From positions 1,178,001 to 1,242,000 of the forward strand of contig NZ_JAPEOB010000001.1 of NCBI RefSeq assembly GCF_026341775.1: a DNA stretch of 64,000 nucleotides, written 5' to 3'. Below the pieces are notes generated by a model that was not told the origin of the DNA, ran no database searches, and saw nothing but the letters and a program-made list of their open reading frames with translations. The DNA is from Streptomyces sp. NBC_00654. GTDB lineage: Bacteria > Actinomycetota > Actinomycetes > Streptomycetales > Streptomycetaceae. A program made the position numbers and the translations under genes. Shown piece after piece: positions 1-8,568 of this stretch (the stretch's first letter is position 1; every line of letters begins with the position of its first letter).

Positions 1-279
1 GCGTTCCTCGCCGTCCCGTTCATTCTGGCCGGCATCGGCATCGGCGCCGTCGAGACCGCCCAGCACGCGGCGGTTGCGGCCCTCGCCCCCGAGGACCTGC
101 GCGGCTCCGCCTTCGGCATGCTCGCCGCCGTCCAGTCCTTCGGAAACCTCGCCGCCTCCACTCTCGCCGGCATTCTCTGGACCGTTCTCTCACCCGCCGC
201 CGCCTTCGCTTATCTGACAGCCTGGATGCTCCTCGCGCTGGTCGGGCTGATGGTCAGCTCCCGCCTGCTTCAGCGCTGA
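1..279 (+). CDS. MFS transporter, C-terminal end (5' truncated by window)
   Basis: The reading frame is open from base 1 and ends at TGA 277-279, giving the last 92 residues. It shows three hydrophobic stretches typical of the last transmembrane helices of a major facilitator permease: an Ala/Gly-rich helix at the start, one near residues 50-65 and one at the end. A loop reading APEDLRGSAFGML matches the R/K-G-x-A-x-G loop that follows TM10 in MFS drug-efflux proteins. The substrate cannot be told. The rest of the gene lies upstream of the window. Confidence 0.75.
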   Translation, partial: AFLAVPFILAGIGIGAVETAQHAAVAALAPEDLRGSAFGMLAAVQSFGNLAASTLAGILWTVLSPAAAFAYLTAWMLLALVGLMVSSRLLQR

Positions 280-366
280 GTGCCGTACGAACGCCGAAGC
301 CTCCAAACGCTCGGTCCGGAAGCTTGGCGGAATCTTCTCGAGGCTCGGCGGTCAGGCCGGATGCGG

Positions 367-1584
367 TCAGCCGATGCCGAAGTGCACGTACTGGGGCTCG
401 ACGTGGCGCCGGTCGGTGCCGCCTTGCAGGGTGACGCCCGAGGCCACCCACTCCGAGGAGTTCGGGTTGTGCCGACGACAGGAGGCATAGTCTCCCCACG
501 CTCCGCCGTTCGGTCCGTTGGTGCCGGTGCGGGTGATGGCCAGTCGCCAGTCCCCGCCGTCGCGGAAGCCCACGACATGCGAGGGATGCCGGGTCCCTCC
601 GCCAAAGGCCAGTGATACGCCGACGACTCCTTGGGCGTTCGGACAGGCCGCGGGATAGGCGAAGGCCGAGTTCGCGTTCCAGATGTCAGGTTCCTCCACC
701 AGCCGGTGAGTGGTGATGTCGACGACCGCGCCCTTGACATAGGGCTTCGGCCGGCCGGACCTGGGCGCCGCGGTCCACAGGAAGCCCGCGCGGGTACCGC
801 TCACCCAGGCGCCCGTGATCCGCGAGTCGACCCGGTCGAGCCACTCCGAGCCGTCAGGTCCCGGGGCGCTGTACGGACCGGAGTTCCACGGGCTCACCTG
901 GACGTCGAACGAACCCACCGTGTTGGAGCTGTCCGGCCAGCCGTGGACCCGCAGCGTCGTCCCCGCGTTGTGGCTGGCGAAGAACATGCTGCCCGCAGCC
1001 CCTTGGGTGAGCCGCAGGGAACCGTTGTTGGTCGTCGACCACCACTGGTACGTCAGGCCGGATCCCGCGCGCAGCGTGTCGAGAGGCAGCTTGAAGGCTA
1101 CCGCGCGCTGCCACCGGTCGGCCGAGTTGAACACGTTGAAGGTGACGTACAGGTGGTTGCTGCTGAACGCCGCGTCCGGATAGTCGAACCACAGGTCCGT
1201 CCAGGAGGAGTTGAGGTCACTGGGACTGAAGTCCCACCAGTGCCAGGCGCCCGGGTTCGCTCCTGGAGCGACGGCGATCCGGAAGACGTTGTTGCCGCCT
1301 GGGACCGCGATGTACTGGAGGATCCAGATCCAGATGTCCCGGCTGGGCTCGTAGACGACGATCTGGTCGCAGCAGAAGCCGTCGGCGGCCGACGGCAGAG
1401 CTGTGAACGGGTCGACGTGATTCCATTCCTTGCCGCCGGTGGTGCTGCTGGTGGCGGACCAGTTGCAGGTGTAGAAGATGTTGCTGTTGGACGCTGCGAC
1501 GGTGGGCTCGTTGACGGTGCTCGTCTGGGTGCCGGTGGCAGTGTCGTCGAGGCCGATGTTCTTGATGAGTTGGACGTTCGCCAT
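367..1584 (-). CDS. Conserved hypothetical, possible sialidase/beta-propeller-like exoprotein
   Basis: The 405-residue product starts MANVQLIKNIGLDD. An AAGGAGCGCAACTGCC ribosome-binding region precedes the ATG. Many short segments rich in W, N, G and S (for example the WHWWDFSPSD region) suggest an all-beta, perhaps propeller, fold like the sialidase/BNR superfamily. I see no Asp boxes clear enough to assign an enzyme. There is no signal peptide. It probably shares a transcript with the 81-residue gene upstream (59-bp gap). Function is unknown. Confidence 0.6.
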   Translation of the reverse strand: MANVQLIKNIGLDDTATGTQTSTVNEPTVAASNSNIFYTCNWSATSSTTGGKEWNHVDPFTALPSAADGFCCDQIVVYEPSRDIWIWILQYIAVPGGNNVFRIAVAPGANPGAWHWWDFSPSDLNSSWTDLWFDYPDAAFSSNHLYVTFNVFNSADRWQRAVAFKLPLDTLRAGSGLTYQWWSTTNNGSLRLTQGAAGSMFFASHNAGTTLRVHGWPDSSNTVGSFDVQVSPWNSGPYSAPGPDGSEWLDRVDSRITGAWVSGTRAGFLWTAAPRSGRPKPYVKGAVVDITTHRLVEEPDIWNANSAFAYPAACPNAQGVVGVSLAFGGGTRHPSHVVGFRDGGDWRLAITRTGTNGPNGGAWGDYASCRRHNPNSSEWVASGVTLQGGTDRRHVEPQYVHFGIG

Positions 1585-1643
1585 GGCAGTTGCGCTCCTT
1601 AGCGAGCTGCGGGGATGGCCCCGCGTTCAGGCGGGGCCATCGG

Positions 1644-1889
1644 TCACCGCTCTTCGGGGACGGTTTCAGGCACCTGGCCCTGAGTGGGACCCATCGGCTT
1701 GCGGGGTCCGGTGAACTTCCTCTCGCGCGCGTCAAGCTGCTTGGTCGTCGGCGTCTTGGGCTGGTCGGCGGACTCGTCCATCGCCTGCGGTTCTCCCGGG
1801 CCGGGCAGCGACTGGGCCTCTCCGGCATGTGCAAGGGCAGCGTCCTCCGCCGTGTACTCGGGGCCATCGCTGCGGATCTCGTTCGACAT
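1644..1889 (-). CDS. Small acidic hypothetical protein
   Basis: This encodes 81 residues, very hydrophilic and rich in Glu, Pro, Ala and Gln, with a PTTKQLDARERKF segment in the middle. Low complexity suggests an intrinsically disordered protein. It lies 59 bp upstream of, and on the same strand as, the 405-residue hypothetical gene, so the two are probably co-transcribed. A GAGGTGGATGACAC ribosome-binding region supports the start. No family recognised. Confidence 0.5.
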   Translation of the reverse strand: MSNEIRSDGPEYTAEDAALAHAGEAQSLPGPGEPQAMDESADQPKTPTTKQLDARERKFTGPRKPMGPTQGQVPETVPEER

Positions 1890-2092
1890 GTGTCATCCAC
1901 CTCAATCTCGAGTTACCCACTGGCATTCTCGGCAGGGTGATACCCGCATTCCGGCGTCATATTCATTAGGCATCTCACATCACATCCTGTCAAATGCGCA
2001 GAGTCTGCCGGATTCGCGATTGCTGGCGTTTCATCAATTTTCAATTATGGAGTGAACAATTGAAGGGCGTATCGGATCGGTTCAACTCGACC

Positions 2093-2809
2093 TCACAGGC
2101 CGGCAAGTAGGCGTCCGGTGTAGCCCACCATCACGGTCCAGAAGAGGCCGGTGTATCCGCGCTCGCCAATTTTGGTGTTAAAGCGCCTGCCGAGAAACGT
2201 TGCGAAGAACATCAGCGGCAGACACGCCAGGGCGACGAGATAGTCCCCACCCCCAAGCAGCGCGGCATCCGTCCAGACAGCGGTTTTCGTGGCATCTCCG
2301 ACGAGTGAGGCCATGGAAAGCGCGCCAACGAGGTGGAGACGGTCCAAGGAAAGTCCACGGACGGCAAGCCCTTTCAGCGGTCCGGACGTGCCACTGAATC
2401 CGGACGTCGCTCCGGCAGCGAACGCCATCACCGGGGAACTCGCCCGCCGCCAGCGGGTGAGATCGAGCGACTCGATCAGAAACGCGGCAGCGAAACTGAC
2501 GATGACCGCGATGGCCACAGCCCGATCGGGCGCGGAAACCAGCAACTTCGCACCCAGGAACGCTCCCACGGCGACCAGCGCGATAACAATGGCTGCCTTC
2601 CGATACGGGAGCGTCTTTCGGTAGGCGAAGACTTTGACCAGGTTGTTCCCGGCAAGAAGGAGAGCTGCCAGCGCCACCCCGGACTTGGTGCCGAGTACGA
2701 GCGCCAGCGTGGGAACAAGAATCAGGCTGCCGCCGAATCCCGCCGAAGCGGAGAGTGTGAATGCGGCGGCCACAGCCAGGAACACTATGGGAAGCAGATA
2801 CGGATCCAT
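2093..2809 (-). CDS. TauE/SafE family membrane permease
   Basis: The 238-residue integral membrane protein has about seven or eight hydrophobic segments. The N-terminal ASAGFGGSLILVP stretch and the repeated GATSGFSGTSGP motif in the second half are the hallmarks of the TauE/SafE (sulfite exporter-like, formerly DUF81) family, which moves small organic or sulfur anions. I chose ATG 2809 because GGAGGA sits seven bases upstream. An in-frame ATG eight codons earlier would put that Shine-Dalgarno inside the gene. The gene stands alone, so the substrate is not deducible. Confidence 0.85.
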   Translation of the reverse strand: MDPYLLPIVFLAVAAAFTLSASAGFGGSLILVPTLALVLGTKSGVALAALLLAGNNLVKVFAYRKTLPYRKAAIVIALVAVGAFLGAKLLVSAPDRAVAIAVIVSFAAAFLIESLDLTRWRRASSPVMAFAAGATSGFSGTSGPLKGLAVRGLSLDRLHLVGALSMASLVGDATKTAVWTDAALLGGGDYLVALACLPLMFFATFLGRRFNTKIGERGYTGLFWTVMVGYTGRLLAGL

Positions 2810-2988
2810 CAGTGCTCCTCCATCGGACCGCAAAGGGCAGCAGCGATGCAGGCATCTCCACCACCAGGTGGCTCACCGGGATCTGCCTACACGGCCACGG
2901 TGTCCCGGGGCGGAGGGCCGGTATGTGGCAACCTGCTGGAAACCGGCCAACCGCCGCGCCGGGACTCCGCAGTGGCGGCGTCTGGCTG

Positions 2989-3711
2989 TCAGAAGCGTCT
3001 CCCCCAGTTCATTGTCGCGGAAACGCAGTCCCCCCATCCATACTGGCTGAGGTGGTAGTACGTCTGCCCCGCGTAGAGTTCGAGCCGATTTCCCCCAAAG
3101 TCGGGGAGATCCCAAAGCGTTATGTGCCAGCGGCACCAGTTGACCGACGACATGATGTCGTTCCAGTCGCCCAGGCCCAGGATCCCGCGTGGAACACGCC
3201 TCAGGTTCCTCCAGCCATACCCGGGCCTGTTGTCCAGCCGGTCTCCGCCTGCGTCATCGTGCTCGAAGTAGGACGAGTACTCTGGGAGTGAGTCGGGATT
3301 CGTCGTTCCGATGTCGTGACGAACCGAAGTCTCCTGGAGCGCATGGTCGTTGAGACCTTCCAGCGAAGTGAAGCAGTAAAGGACCTCGTTTCGCTTGGAG
3401 TCAAGACCAGGTGTGGAATACAGGGCCTGGCCATCGAATTGCTTGATCACTTCTGGCTCGTGGGTCTCGCCGTCGATCACCACCATCATTTCGGGGGTCT
3501 GGTGGTTGGGCGGCGTCGCGACGACGCCGCCGTGCAGATTTCCGACGAGCGTCGCGGGAACTTCGTTCAGGGTGCGGGGAACGGATTCTGCCAACCGCTC
3601 GACAATCGCGTCGAAGGAGTCGAGTCCGGATTGCGCGAGGCTTTCACGGACTTGCGCTTTCGTGTCTTCCGGGGTCGCGTTGCCTGCTTCTCGGATCAGT
3701 GGCCTGGTCAT
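2989..3711 (-). CDS. Hypothetical protein with C-terminal crystallin/I36-like segment
   Basis: The product is 240 residues from ATG 3711, which is preceded by GAAGGTGAGC. The N-terminal third is helical and acidic. The middle carries MMVVIDGETHEPEVIKQ and the C-terminus has a run rich in W, Y, G and N (WDLPDFGGNRLELYAG). That run resembles the Greek-key motif of beta/gamma-crystallin or peptidase-inhibitor I36 domains, which bind Ca2+ or decorate extracellular proteins. This similarity is weak and visual only. No signal peptide, no obvious partner gene. Confidence 0.5.
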   Translation of the reverse strand: MTRPLIREAGNATPEDTKAQVRESLAQSGLDSFDAIVERLAESVPRTLNEVPATLVGNLHGGVVATPPNHQTPEMMVVIDGETHEPEVIKQFDGQALYSTPGLDSKRNEVLYCFTSLEGLNDHALQETSVRHDIGTTNPDSLPEYSSYFEHDDAGGDRLDNRPGYGWRNLRRVPRGILGLGDWNDIMSSVNWCRWHITLWDLPDFGGNRLELYAGQTYYHLSQYGWGDCVSATMNWGRRF

Positions 3712-3999
3712 GATTCGCTCACCTTCCTCGTGGTATGTGCGCGGCCCGCACGAGTGGCGGGACAAATGAACAGCGCGGTCAACCGCTGGAGCGAGGGATG
3801 GACGACTAGAGAGCGCGGTTATAACCGGCTATACCTCAGCATGCGTCCGACCGAGGCAGGGCGCATCTCAGCGAGCAGGATGCTCAGCGCATGGGTATCC
3901 CCGCAGGCGCACGCGGAGTTGAAAGCCGGAATAGTTCAGAACTGGTTCGCCGCCTCGGCTGCGTAGGCAGTGCAGCCCTTCCCTTCGTCGGCCCCGGAT

Positions 4000-5104
4000 T
4001 TGATCAGAAACGGTTTGGGTTCTGGGTCGTTGGACGGGTGTGAGCGATCTGGTGGGGGACGCGCGGCATCTGTCGCCGTCGGCGCAGGAAGCCCCGCGGC
4101 TGCGGGCGGTGGCCGCGCTGGTGGCGGGACGGGACCGCGAGAACGTGGCGGCGGTGTTCGGGGTGTCGCTGAAGGCGGTCGACACGTGGTGGGCGAAGTG
4201 GCAGGCCGGCGGGCGGGAGGCGCTGGTCATGCGTCCGCGTGGCAAGCCGGTCGGGGTGCACCAGGTGCTCGGGGAGGCTGAGCAGGCCGCGGTGCGGCAG
4301 GCGGTACTCGATCACCGGCCCTGTGACGTGGGGCTTCCGGTCAGCTGTGGACGCGGCGGTTGGTGGGCGAGCTGATCGCGAGGCTGTACCGGGTGCGGCT
4401 GACCGAGGTGGGGGTGGGCAAGTACCTGAAGCGTTGGGGGCTGTCCTTCCAGCGTCCGGACAAGCGGGCCGTCGAGCAGGACCCGGATGCTGTCCGGCGC
4501 TGGCATCAGGAGACCTGGCCGGAGATCCGCGCGAAGGCGAAGGCCGACGGTGGGGAGATCCTCTTCGCCGATCAGGTCGGCATCCGCTCGGACCAGGTCA
4601 CCGGCCGTACCTGGGGTGAGAAGGGTAAGACACCTGTGGTGCGGCGGAGCGGGAACCGGTTCTCGGTGAACGCGATGTCGGCGATCAGCACCAAGGGCCG
4701 GATGCACTTCATGGTCTTCGCCGAGAGCTTCACCGCCGAGGTGATGTGCCGCTTCCTGGACCGGCTCGCCGGCCACTTCGACCACAAGGTCCACCTCGTG
4801 GTCGACGGGCACTCCGCCCACCGCTCCAAGAAGGTCCGCGACTGGCTCGCCGCCCACCCCAACGACATCGAGCTGCACTTCCTGCCCCCGTACTCGCCCG
4901 AGCTGAACCCCGACGAGCTGGTCAACGCGGACCTCAAGCACAGCCTGCCCAAACAGCACCGGGCTCGCGATCAGGCCGAACTCGCCGCCGAGACCCGCCG
5001 CTTCTTCCGCAGACGCCAGTGTCAGCCGCACATCGTCCGCGGCTACTTCGGCGGCCCGCACGTCCGCTACGTCCTGGACGAGAACCCCATGAGTTTCTGA
5101 TCAA
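4000..5104 (+). mobile_element. IS630-family insertion sequence (about 1.1 kb)
   Basis: The ends are imperfect inverted repeats: TTGATCAGAAAC at 4000-4011 and its complement at 5093-5104, continuing inward as GGGTTCT on both sides. A TA follows the right end at 5105-5106, the target IS630/Tc1-like elements use. The left side reads AT, so the duplication is not clean. The element interrupts a minus-strand pentapeptide-repeat gene. Its transposase is frameshifted. Confidence 0.8.
4040..5100 (+). pseudogene. IS630-family transposase, frameshifted
   Basis: The N-terminal HTH half (GTG 4040 to about 4340) and the DDE half (about 4340 to TGA 5100) lie in different frames. They would rejoin as GLPGQLWTRRLVGEL if one base were restored in the CCGGTCAG at about 4334-4341. 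The DDE half shows FADQVGIRSD, VVDGHSAHRSKK and LPPYSPELNPDELVNADLK, the three acidic motifs of the family. I see no slippery heptamer at the break, so a one-base deletion is likelier than programmed frameshifting. The copy is probably inactive alone. Confidence 0.8.
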
Positions 5105-5713
5105 TAGGAGTTGGTAGGTGTTGATCATTGCACCCTTCAAGGCTTCGAGTCCGGAAGCGATGTTCAGCCCGTCTGCCCCTCGCAGGTCGACCTTCGTCAT
5201 CTTGGAGTTGTCGAAGTGTGCTCGGTCCAGGGTGGATCCGGGGAAGGAGACATTGGTGAGCACGGCTCCGCCGAAGTCGACGTCGCGCAGGAGACAGTCC
5301 ACGAACGAAACATTCTTCAGCTTGGTCAGGCGGGCATTGACCGAGTCGAACTTGCAGTTGGAGAAAGTGACGCGGTTCATGTGGGAGCCGGAAAGTTCTG
5401 TGCCGGCGAGGACCATCTGGTCACACTCGCTGTCCATCCAGGTGGTCTCTGAGAGGTCGGTCCCCACCATGCGCACGGTGTGCAGCCAGACGTCGTCGAA
5501 CTGAGAGCGCCGGTAACGGCCCCGAGTGAAGGTAACCGCAGAGAATGCGGATTCAGTGAATCCAGAGCCGCCGCCATCTACTTCCTCGAAATCGCAACCC
5601 TCGAAGTGAATCCATTCGTAGGAGCCCTCCCTTTCCATCTCTCCGGTGAATGGTGTAAGGCGATGCAGGTACGGGAGCTCATTGAGATCGCGGGGGGTAC
5701 GGGCTCGCATCAG
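5104..5713 (-). pseudogene. Pentapeptide-repeat protein, 3' end removed by IS630
   Basis: From ATG 5713 (GGAGACACCTG upstream) the frame gives about 203 residues of A(D/N)LxX-like repeats, for example NRVTFSNCKFDSVNARLTKLKN and GAVLTNVSFPGSTLDRAHF. These fold as a right-handed quadrilateral beta-helix seen in Qnr/MfpA-like gyrase-protecting proteins and many of unknown role. The frame enters the IS at 5104 after GAMINTYQLL, the usual end of the last repeat, so only the C-terminal cap is lost. Across the element, an open frame ending at about 3950 may be the original tail. Residual function is possible. Confidence 0.75.
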
Positions 5714-6138
5714 GTGTCTCCAGGAGATGGGCGCATCAATATTGCAGGGCAGGCAAAGACTTACGCAATCGCCACGTTGAGGCGGCTTGGTGCGAAAGTG
5801 GAGTCCTATGCCTATCGCGACTCGCGATGCTCTGCCCAATCGTCAAGTCCGGAAAGCTGTCGACCTAATAGACGGCATCACGCGGAAGCCAGGAGAGCAT
5901 AACGGGGCAAATATCGCATAAGGTATGGGCCCATGTGGTCCGGTCTGCAGGCAGGGCTGCCGTGCGCGCCTAGGAAAGCGCCTCGATGTATCCAACTAGC
6001 CCTGTCCTACGGGTACTTGCTTGACCATCTATCGACGGTCGGGTGCCACCTCTCCCCGAGGGGCGAGTTCCCTGAAACTCATTTTGCGCTCGGCATTCCG
6101 ATCGCCCGATTCCGCTACCTGTCTCACAATCGTTCTGG
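5714..6138. other. Intergenic, no gene seen
   Basis: These 425 bases lie between the divergent pentapeptide-repeat and DUF4279-like genes. Base composition is less GC-rich than its surroundings. I found no ORF with credible codon use, no tRNA and no strong hairpin. It probably holds the two divergent promoters. Confidence 0.5.
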
Positions 6139-6696
6139 ATGAACATCGCTGCCCGTGCGGGCGACGCGTTCGCCGGGGCGATGGGCATGGAGGGCATGGA
6201 GGGCATGGAGATGAAGGGGCGTCTACGCCTTCTGTTCCGCGGATCCCTTCGCGAGCAGGGATGGGGTGGAACGGTGGATTTCGGTGTGGGGCAGACGGGT
6301 AGGGCGTGGGTTCTTACGGATGTGTCCCTGGTGGTGAAGAAGAGTGATCTCGACCCTGACGCGGTGACGGCCCGTCTTGGGCTGCAGCCGACTGCGGTCC
6401 GCGCGCCAGGGGAGGACCGCTGGGGCCCGCCGGGCGAGATCGACGGTCAGTGGCGGCTCCAATGCGACGAGCACACGGCCAGGAAGCTCTCCGAGCAATT
6501 GGATGAGATTTTGCTTTTGGCGGAGCGGTGTGCGCCCCAGTTGCGAGAAATGATGGCGGAGGGATTTGAAGTCTGCCTGGCTGTCCATGGATTTGCGGAC
6601 AATGATTCCCGTGCCCTCTTTTCCTCTCCCGCCATATCGAGGATCGCCTCTCTGGGTTTCCCCCTGCTCCTTAAGCCGAACCTGAATGCGCGATGA
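6139..6696 (+). CDS. DUF4279-like domain protein
   Basis: The core VSLVVKKSDLDPDAVTARLGLQPT followed by GEDRWGPPGEIDGQWRL and an AEGFEVCLAVHG segment matches the DUF4279 pattern. In that family a short beta-alpha-beta unit is followed by a Trp-containing strand. The function of the family is unknown, though it is often near toxin-immunity loci. The start is uncertain: the first 70 residues contain a repeated MEGMEGMEM tract with several in-frame ATGs, and GTG 6274 is also possible. A second member follows 24 bases downstream. Confidence 0.6.
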   Translation: MNIAARAGDAFAGAMGMEGMEGMEMKGRLRLLFRGSLREQGWGGTVDFGVGQTGRAWVLTDVSLVVKKSDLDPDAVTARLGLQPTAVRAPGEDRWGPPGEIDGQWRLQCDEHTARKLSEQLDEILLLAERCAPQLREMMAEGFEVCLAVHGFADNDSRALFSSPAISRIASLGFPLLLKPNLNAR

Positions 6697-6719
6697 TCCA
6701 ATGAAAGAGTGGAGTTGTC

Positions 6720-7148
6720 ATGGGCTTGGTCGATAGCTGGCGGGGTGTGAGTGTCACCCTGGTGGTTGCCAGGAGTGATATTGATGTGGATTTCGTGGCG
6801 TCGACCCTCGGGGCGAATGTGAAGCCGCTTGCGGAAACCTCGCGAATCGACTCAAGTCCGGACTCCTGGGCATGGAGCTTCGGGGATTCCGTAAACGGCA
6901 CGCTAGAGCAGCAGGTCTTCTCGCTGGCCGCCCGGATCCGGCCCAGGCTTGAGAATGTGCGGGGTCTCATTCGGGACGGTTGCTCGGTGCATGTGGATAT
7001 CGCAGGCACAGTGGAGACGGGATCGGAGATGCTTGTTTCACCTGATTTGCTCTCTGAGTTGGCATCCTTGGGTGTTCCCCTGACCTTCACCTGTCGTACG
7101 GAGACGGGGGTGGCCGAGAGCGACCCCTTGAGTTGGCTCGACGGGTAG
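6720..7148 (+). CDS. DUF4279-like domain protein, second copy
   Basis: The product has 142 residues from ATG 6720, preceded by AAAGAGTGGAGTTG. It shares the layout of the gene just upstream: GVSVTLVVARSDIDVDFVASTLGA at the start, then SPDSWAWSFGD, then a helical region and a final strand. The two are separated by 23 bases and are probably one operon, arising from an old duplication that has since diverged. The role is unknown. Confidence 0.6.
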   Translation: MGLVDSWRGVSVTLVVARSDIDVDFVASTLGANVKPLAETSRIDSSPDSWAWSFGDSVNGTLEQQVFSLAARIRPRLENVRGLIRDGCSVHVDIAGTVETGSEMLVSPDLLSELASLGVPLTFTCRTETGVAESDPLSWLDG

Positions 7149-7234
7149 CCGAGTGACCTCCTGTCCCTGTCGACAGGGATGTTCTGGGGCCTGGCTGTCG
7201 GCGGAGGACTGAGAGCGGCGGGACGGGGCCGCTT

Positions 7235-8299
7235 TCAGGCGACGGCGGTGCCCCTGTTGCCGGTGCGGCCCTTCCTGCCCCGGTGGGCCCTGTCGGCCCG
7301 GTCGGTCATGGCGGCGCGCACGGTCTTGATGGAGTCGGGGTCTGTGGGGTCTGCGGGGCCTGCGCTCTCGGGCGGGGCGTCGCAGTCGAGACAGTTGCCG
7401 GGGCGGGCGGCGCGGAAGGCGCGCTCACAGCCACCGTCGCAGGTCTGCCAGGGCAGTAGGTCCGGCGCGGCCCCGGCAGGGGAAACCGCCGGTGCGGCAG
7501 GCACGGCAACGGGGGCTTCGCCGAGCCGATAGGCCAGGATGCGGGCCGGTCGGGCGCGGAGCGGGGTGGGCAGATCAAGGGTGAGCGAATCGGTGATCTG
7601 CTCGGCGCCGATTCCCTGCGCGAGCCAGGCGGTGACGGCTGGGGCGAGCGCGGCCACTTCACGCCGGGACAGGATGAGCCGGGCATCGACGATACGCAGC
7701 GAGGCCAGGATGGCGACGGCCTGCGGGTCGGCACCGGTGAGCGCGAGCGGGGGCGGGGCATCGGGGGTGTACGGGGCGGGGGTTGCGTCCACGCCCGCAT
7801 CGACTTCGGGGGCGGTTACGGACGCGTCGTCCGCCTCCCCGGAGGGCCACCCCTCTGACTCCGGCGGCGCAGGTGGCGCAGGTGGCGCAGGTGGCACAGG
7901 CGGCGGGGCGGTCCGGGCAGCGGTCCGGGCAGCGGTCCGGCTGTCAGTGCGGCCGGGCACGTCGTGGAAGTACGTCCGCGTGCCGATCAGCCCGCCGGAC
8001 CCGCGAACCCGGCGCCGTTCCAGGTACCCGGCGTCCTCCAGCTCCCGCAGCGCGCGGGAGATCAGGATCTCGCCCTCGGTGAAGTGCGCACACAGCGCGG
8101 GGACGCTCACCCGGGCACCGTCCGGCAACGAGAGGATGTACGCGGCGACGCCGACCGTGACGGCGCTACCGGGGCGCTGTGCAAGGGAGTTGGAGATCAC
8201 GGTGAAGTGGGCCGTGAGGCGCGTACGGACGTGGATCACGCCGGAGGTCGGAGCTCCGGGTTCGGCGCGCAGGGGGGTATTAGACTGCGAATCAGCCAT
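7235..8299 (-). CDS. Winged-helix/HTH protein with disordered linker and Cys-rich tail
   Basis: The 354-residue product has a helix-turn-helix near residues 40-110 (VSVPALCAHFTEGEILISRALRELEDAGYLERRRVRG) of the GntR/MarR-like winged type. An Ala/Pro-rich linker with tandem RTAA and PAPP units follows, then a second helical domain. A zinc-ribbon-like CDGGCERAFRAARPGNCLDCD comes before a basic tail. This arrangement is common in Streptomyces accessory DNA and is usually annotated only as HTH protein. It is probably a DNA-binding regulator, with target unknown. Confidence 0.65.
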   Translation of the reverse strand: MADSQSNTPLRAEPGAPTSGVIHVRTRLTAHFTVISNSLAQRPGSAVTVGVAAYILSLPDGARVSVPALCAHFTEGEILISRALRELEDAGYLERRRVRGSGGLIGTRTYFHDVPGRTDSRTAARTAARTAPPPVPPAPPAPPAPPESEGWPSGEADDASVTAPEVDAGVDATPAPYTPDAPPPLALTGADPQAVAILASLRIVDARLILSRREVAALAPAVTAWLAQGIGAEQITDSLTLDLPTPLRARPARILAYRLGEAPVAVPAAPAVSPAGAAPDLLPWQTCDGGCERAFRAARPGNCLDCDAPPESAGPADPTDPDSIKTVRAAMTDRADRAHRGRKGRTGNRGTAVA

Positions 8300-8568
8300 G
8301 GGGAAGCGCTACTTCCTGATTGGTCAGGCCCTCGATCGGGATTGCCGTCCCGGCCGGGGGCCGTCTGCGTGTGAGGTTGTTTCGCCGAACGTAACCGGCC
8401 CCGCCCCGGGCATGCAAACAAGTCACCCTTGTGGGTGACCAGTTGGGAGGGGAGGGAGGGAGGTAGTTCTTTCCCCCGGTTCTTTAGGGAGGCCAGTGGC
8501 CCACCGACCCCCCGGCGACGCCCCCTTGGTGGCCGGCAGAACCCGAGCGCGAGCGCACGCGCGAGCCG

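Noticed and set aside
5933..6142. 69-codon plus-strand frame upstream of the DUF4279-like gene
   Set aside because: No ribosome-binding site, no motif and poor third-position GC; likely random.
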